DNA of 8,669 nt from JADJLQ01 sp034439915 (GTDB lineage Bacteria; Bacteroidota; Bacteroidia; Chitinophagales; Saprospiraceae), in assembly GCA_034439915.1 (NCBI GenBank), contig JAWXBI010000086.1, forward strand, positions 1 through 8,669. Direction: 5' to 3'. The notes beneath the pieces are model-generated. The model did not search any database. It was not told where the DNA came from and saw nothing but the letters and a program-made list of their open reading frames with translations. Below are positions 6,798-8,669 of this stretch, piece by piece. Each line of letters opens with the position of its first letter. The first letter of the stretch is position 1. Position numbers and translations under genes: made by a program.

Positions 6798-6896
6798 GAG
6801 GGAGTCAGCGAATTTTTTCCTTTACCCCAAACACAGATTGAACTGGAAAATGCTTCGGGCAAAATTGTGCTGAAACAAAACACCGGATACAATTAG
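6798..6896 (+). pseudogene. Fossil C-terminus of a SusD/RagB-family outer-membrane lipoprotein
   Basis: The plus strand here reads EGVSEFFPLPQTQIEL, then ENASGKIVLKQNTGYN and a TAG stop at 6894-6896. SusD/RagB proteins, the glycan-binding lipoprotein partners of SusC transporters, typically end with a block of the form PIPQTEI...L.QNPGY, which this closely resembles. Only about 32 codons remain. In the same frame a TGA within the 14-bp repeats (6783-6785) stops any extension upstream, and there is no start codon, so this is a remnant. The rest of the gene appears to have been deleted and replaced by repeats. It supports the idea that a SusC/SusD pair once stood here between the isomerase gene and the PD40 gene. 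The call rests on one short motif. Confidence 0.65.
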
Positions 6897-6923
6897 TATT
6901 CATACATTGTTTTATATAAACAG

Positions 6924-6969
6924 GGGCTATTCTGATCCGATGAGTCTTCCCCAAAAGACGGCATAGCCC
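6924..6969 (+). terminator. Branched hairpin with T-rich tail, probable terminator
   Basis: An outer stem GGGCTAT (6924-6930) pairs with ATAGCCC (6963-6969). Inside it GTCTT (6944-6948) pairs with AAGAC (6955-6959) around a CCCCAA loop. The right arm is followed by a T-rich run (TATTTTAATTTTTATT). It lies 27 bp after the stop of the SusD remnant and just before the PD40 gene, so it may be the old terminator of the lost SusCD operon, or an attenuator in the leader of the PD40 gene. Confidence 0.5.
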
Positions 6970-7004
6970 TATTTTAATTTTTATTCATTTCTAATTTAAT
7001 TTTT

Positions 7005-8549
7005 ATGCATTTGAAATCATGGATAGTTTTGATACTGGTGTTGCCTTGTGTCGCATCCTTTGCCCAAATGAGTATGTACGGTGTATTTGATACTGCAACG
7101 GATGTTGGAAAACCTAAACTCGCAGGCAGTTCTGCCTATGATCCGGTAAAACAGGAATACACTCTCAAAGGAGCCGGATATAATATCTGGTTTAACCGGG
7201 ACGAATTTCATTTTTTGTGTAAAAGGATTCAGGGTGATTTTATCGTTACAGCAGATTTTGAATTTCCCAAAGCGGGGGTTGAAGCTCACCGCAAATTAGG
7301 ATGGATGGTGAGGGAAAACCTTCTGGAAGACGCTGCCCATATCACAGCCACCACACATGGAGGTGATGGGTTGACTGTAACGCAATGGCGTGTGATGCGG
7401 GGGGCCTATATGCGCGACCCTCAGGACGAATTGTTTTTCCCCAAACGCAAAGCCCGCACGATTCAACTGGAAAGGAAAGGTAAAGTTTATACTATGAGGA
7501 TTGCTAACTGGGGTGAGCCTTTACAATCGTATGGTTCGGTGACTATGGAGAATATAGGTAACAATCCTTATGTAGGTATTTTTGTGGGTTCGCACAATGC
7601 CGATGTCCTGGAAGAAGCCAGGATTTGGAATGTAAGAATCGACAAGCCCATGCCTTCAAACTTTAATTTTGGAGGAGCCGACACCATTGGGAGCCGTATG
7701 GAAGTCCTGGATGTATTCACCGGCAACAGGAGGGTGATCTATGAAAGCCCGGTTCGTTTTGAAGCACCCAATTGGATGCCCGACGGCAAAAAATTATTAT
7801 ACAACAGCAAGGGTGCAATCTGGACGATACCCTTAACAGGAAATGAATTACCGACTAAATTAAACACCGGTTTTGTGGAGAGAAACAACAATGATCACGT
7901 CATTTCATTTGACGGGAAATTATTGGGACTAAGCAGTTCCCGACAGGGAATGTTTGGAGGTGGGTCTACGATTTATGTAGTACCACTGGCTGGAGGTACA
8001 CCTAAGTTGGTAACGGAAAAAACACCTTCTTACCTGCACGGTTGGGCGGCGAATAATAAGGAGGTGTATTATGTGGCCAGAAGAGATACAGCCAGAAATT
8101 CGCCTTATCACGTGTACAAGGCAAATATCGATAACGGGACAGAGACTCAATTGACTAATTTTAAATTTGGCCATGTGGATGGTCCGGAAGGATCTCCCGA
8201 TGGTCAATGGATATATTATAATGGCAGTCAAAGCGGTACAATGCAACTATGGCGTATGAAACCGGATGGATCGAATCCGGAGCAATTGACCTTTGATCAA
8301 TACAATAATTGGTTTCCGCATATATCGCCCGATGGGAAGTGGATAGCTTATATTTCTTTCCCGGATGACATCGATCCCAGCCAACATCCCGCCTGTAAAG
8401 CGGTTTCACTTAAACTAATGCCGGTGAATGGAGGAGCTCCAAAAACCATAGCTTATTTGTATGGAGGTCAGGGTACGATCAATACGCCATCCTGGTCACC
8501 GGACAGCAAACAAATTTCATTTGTAAGTTATTCCGGGCGGGTAAGATAA
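7005..8549 (+). CDS. Exported TolB-like PD40 beta-propeller protein with N-terminal beta-sandwich domain
   Basis: A 514-residue exported protein with a Sec signal (residues 1-20, ending ASFAQ). Residues about 35-213 look like a concanavalin-like or DUF1349-type beta-sandwich: YTLKGAGYNIWFNRDEFHF, then GWMVREN, AHITATTHGGDG and VGIFVGSHNAD. From about 225 onward come six propeller-like repeats of the PD40/TolB type, with NWMPDGKKLLY (256-266), ISFDGKLLGL, a diverged HGWAANNKEVYY, GSPDGQWIYY (396-405), ISPDGKWIAY (440-449) and WSPDSKQISF (497-506). Such proteins are often labelled TolB or 'biopolymer transporter' by homology, but without a Tol-Pal context that role is not supported. Sugar binding through the sandwich domain and a scaffolding or enzymatic propeller are plausible given the neighbours. 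The gene is complete and ends in a typical final blade. It is preceded by an A/T-rich leader and the hairpin at 6924-6969. Confidence 0.85.
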   Translation: MHLKSWIVLILVLPCVASFAQMSMYGVFDTATDVGKPKLAGSSAYDPVKQEYTLKGAGYNIWFNRDEFHFLCKRIQGDFIVTADFEFPKAGVEAHRKLGWMVRENLLEDAAHITATTHGGDGLTVTQWRVMRGAYMRDPQDELFFPKRKARTIQLERKGKVYTMRIANWGEPLQSYGSVTMENIGNNPYVGIFVGSHNADVLEEARIWNVRIDKPMPSNFNFGGADTIGSRMEVLDVFTGNRRVIYESPVRFEAPNWMPDGKKLLYNSKGAIWTIPLTGNELPTKLNTGFVERNNNDHVISFDGKLLGLSSSRQGMFGGGSTIYVVPLAGGTPKLVTEKTPSYLHGWAANNKEVYYVARRDTARNSPYHVYKANIDNGTETQLTNFKFGHVDGPEGSPDGQWIYYNGSQSGTMQLWRMKPDGSNPEQLTFDQYNNWFPHISPDGKWIAYISFPDDIDPSQHPACKAVSLKLMPVNGGAPKTIAYLYGGQGTINTPSWSPDSKQISFVSYSGRVR

Positions 8550-8575
8550 TCAATAACCACTCTATAAGTTTTTGA

Positions 8576-8669
8576 GGAGTTGAACTCCGAAACGCTGCAA
8601 ACTGAGTAATATGTTTTCCAATGTCGGGGTGCAACCCCTCCAGAGCAAATAAGTTGAACTCCGAAACGC
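8576..8669. repeat. Palindrome-bearing repeat element, cut by the window end
   Basis: An 18-bp string starting AGTTGAACTCCGAAACGC at 8578 recurs exactly at 8652-8669, a spacing of 74 bp, and the second copy runs into the window edge. The first copy sits in a palindrome GGAGTT-G-AACTCC (8576-8588), and the interior holds GGGGT-GCA-ACCCC (8626-8638). No open reading frame or CRISPR-like spacing is visible. It resembles REP-type intergenic elements; as a lone cut-off example the family cannot be named. Confidence 0.75.

Noticed and set aside
8576..8669. Possible CRISPR array at the right end, given cas6 in the window
   Set aside because: The shared string is only 18 bp with 56 bp between copies, only two copies are seen, and the interval contains its own palindrome. 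This does not fit Cas6-type repeats of roughly 28-37 bp with 30-40 bp spacers.

Overview
The window looks like a chromosomal segment of a member of the Bacteroidota, possibly of the Saprospiria/Chitinophagia type. The evidence is a recognisable C-terminal tail of a SusD/RagB-family protein, Sec signal peptides ending in Ala-Gln, A/T-rich leaders without clear Shine-Dalgarno sequences, and moderate G+C. The rank below phylum is a guess.

Left part (1-3110), all on the minus strand and read right to left: a J-domain-containing protein with a central HPD motif, then after about 100 bp a Cas6 CRISPR pre-crRNA endoribonuclease, then 7 bp later a WYL-type transcriptional regulator. Cas6 and the WYL protein look like one transcription unit. 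No other cas gene and no CRISPR array lies in the window, so cas6 is either the edge of a locus continuing to the left of base 1 or a solitary cas6.

Right part (3370-8549), all on the plus strand: a secreted or periplasmic family 3 beta-glucosidase (BglX-like), then an exported TIM-barrel sugar isomerase/epimerase-like protein, a repeat-filled intergenic stretch holding a fossil SusD C-terminus and a terminator-like hairpin, and an exported protein with an N-terminal beta-sandwich domain followed by TolB/PD40 propeller repeats. Together this looks like a small glycan-processing region, perhaps the remains of a larger polysaccharide utilisation locus whose SusC/SusD pair has been lost.

Repeats are the most unusual aspect. 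(a) The signal peptide of the beta-glucosidase is largely encoded by nine hexamers of the type CCTCAA/CCTTAA, preceded by two in-frame 30-bp repeats with palindromic parts. (b) A 14-bp unit is repeated seven times after the isomerase gene, flanked by heptamers of the same family in reverse orientation. (c) A heptamer repeat sits between the J-protein gene and cas6. (d) The right end holds a palindrome-bearing element whose first 18 bp recur 74 bp later. I did not find an obviously new multi-gene system. The best candidates for a second look are the J protein-Cas6-WYL unit, the repeat-built signal peptide and the SusD fossil.
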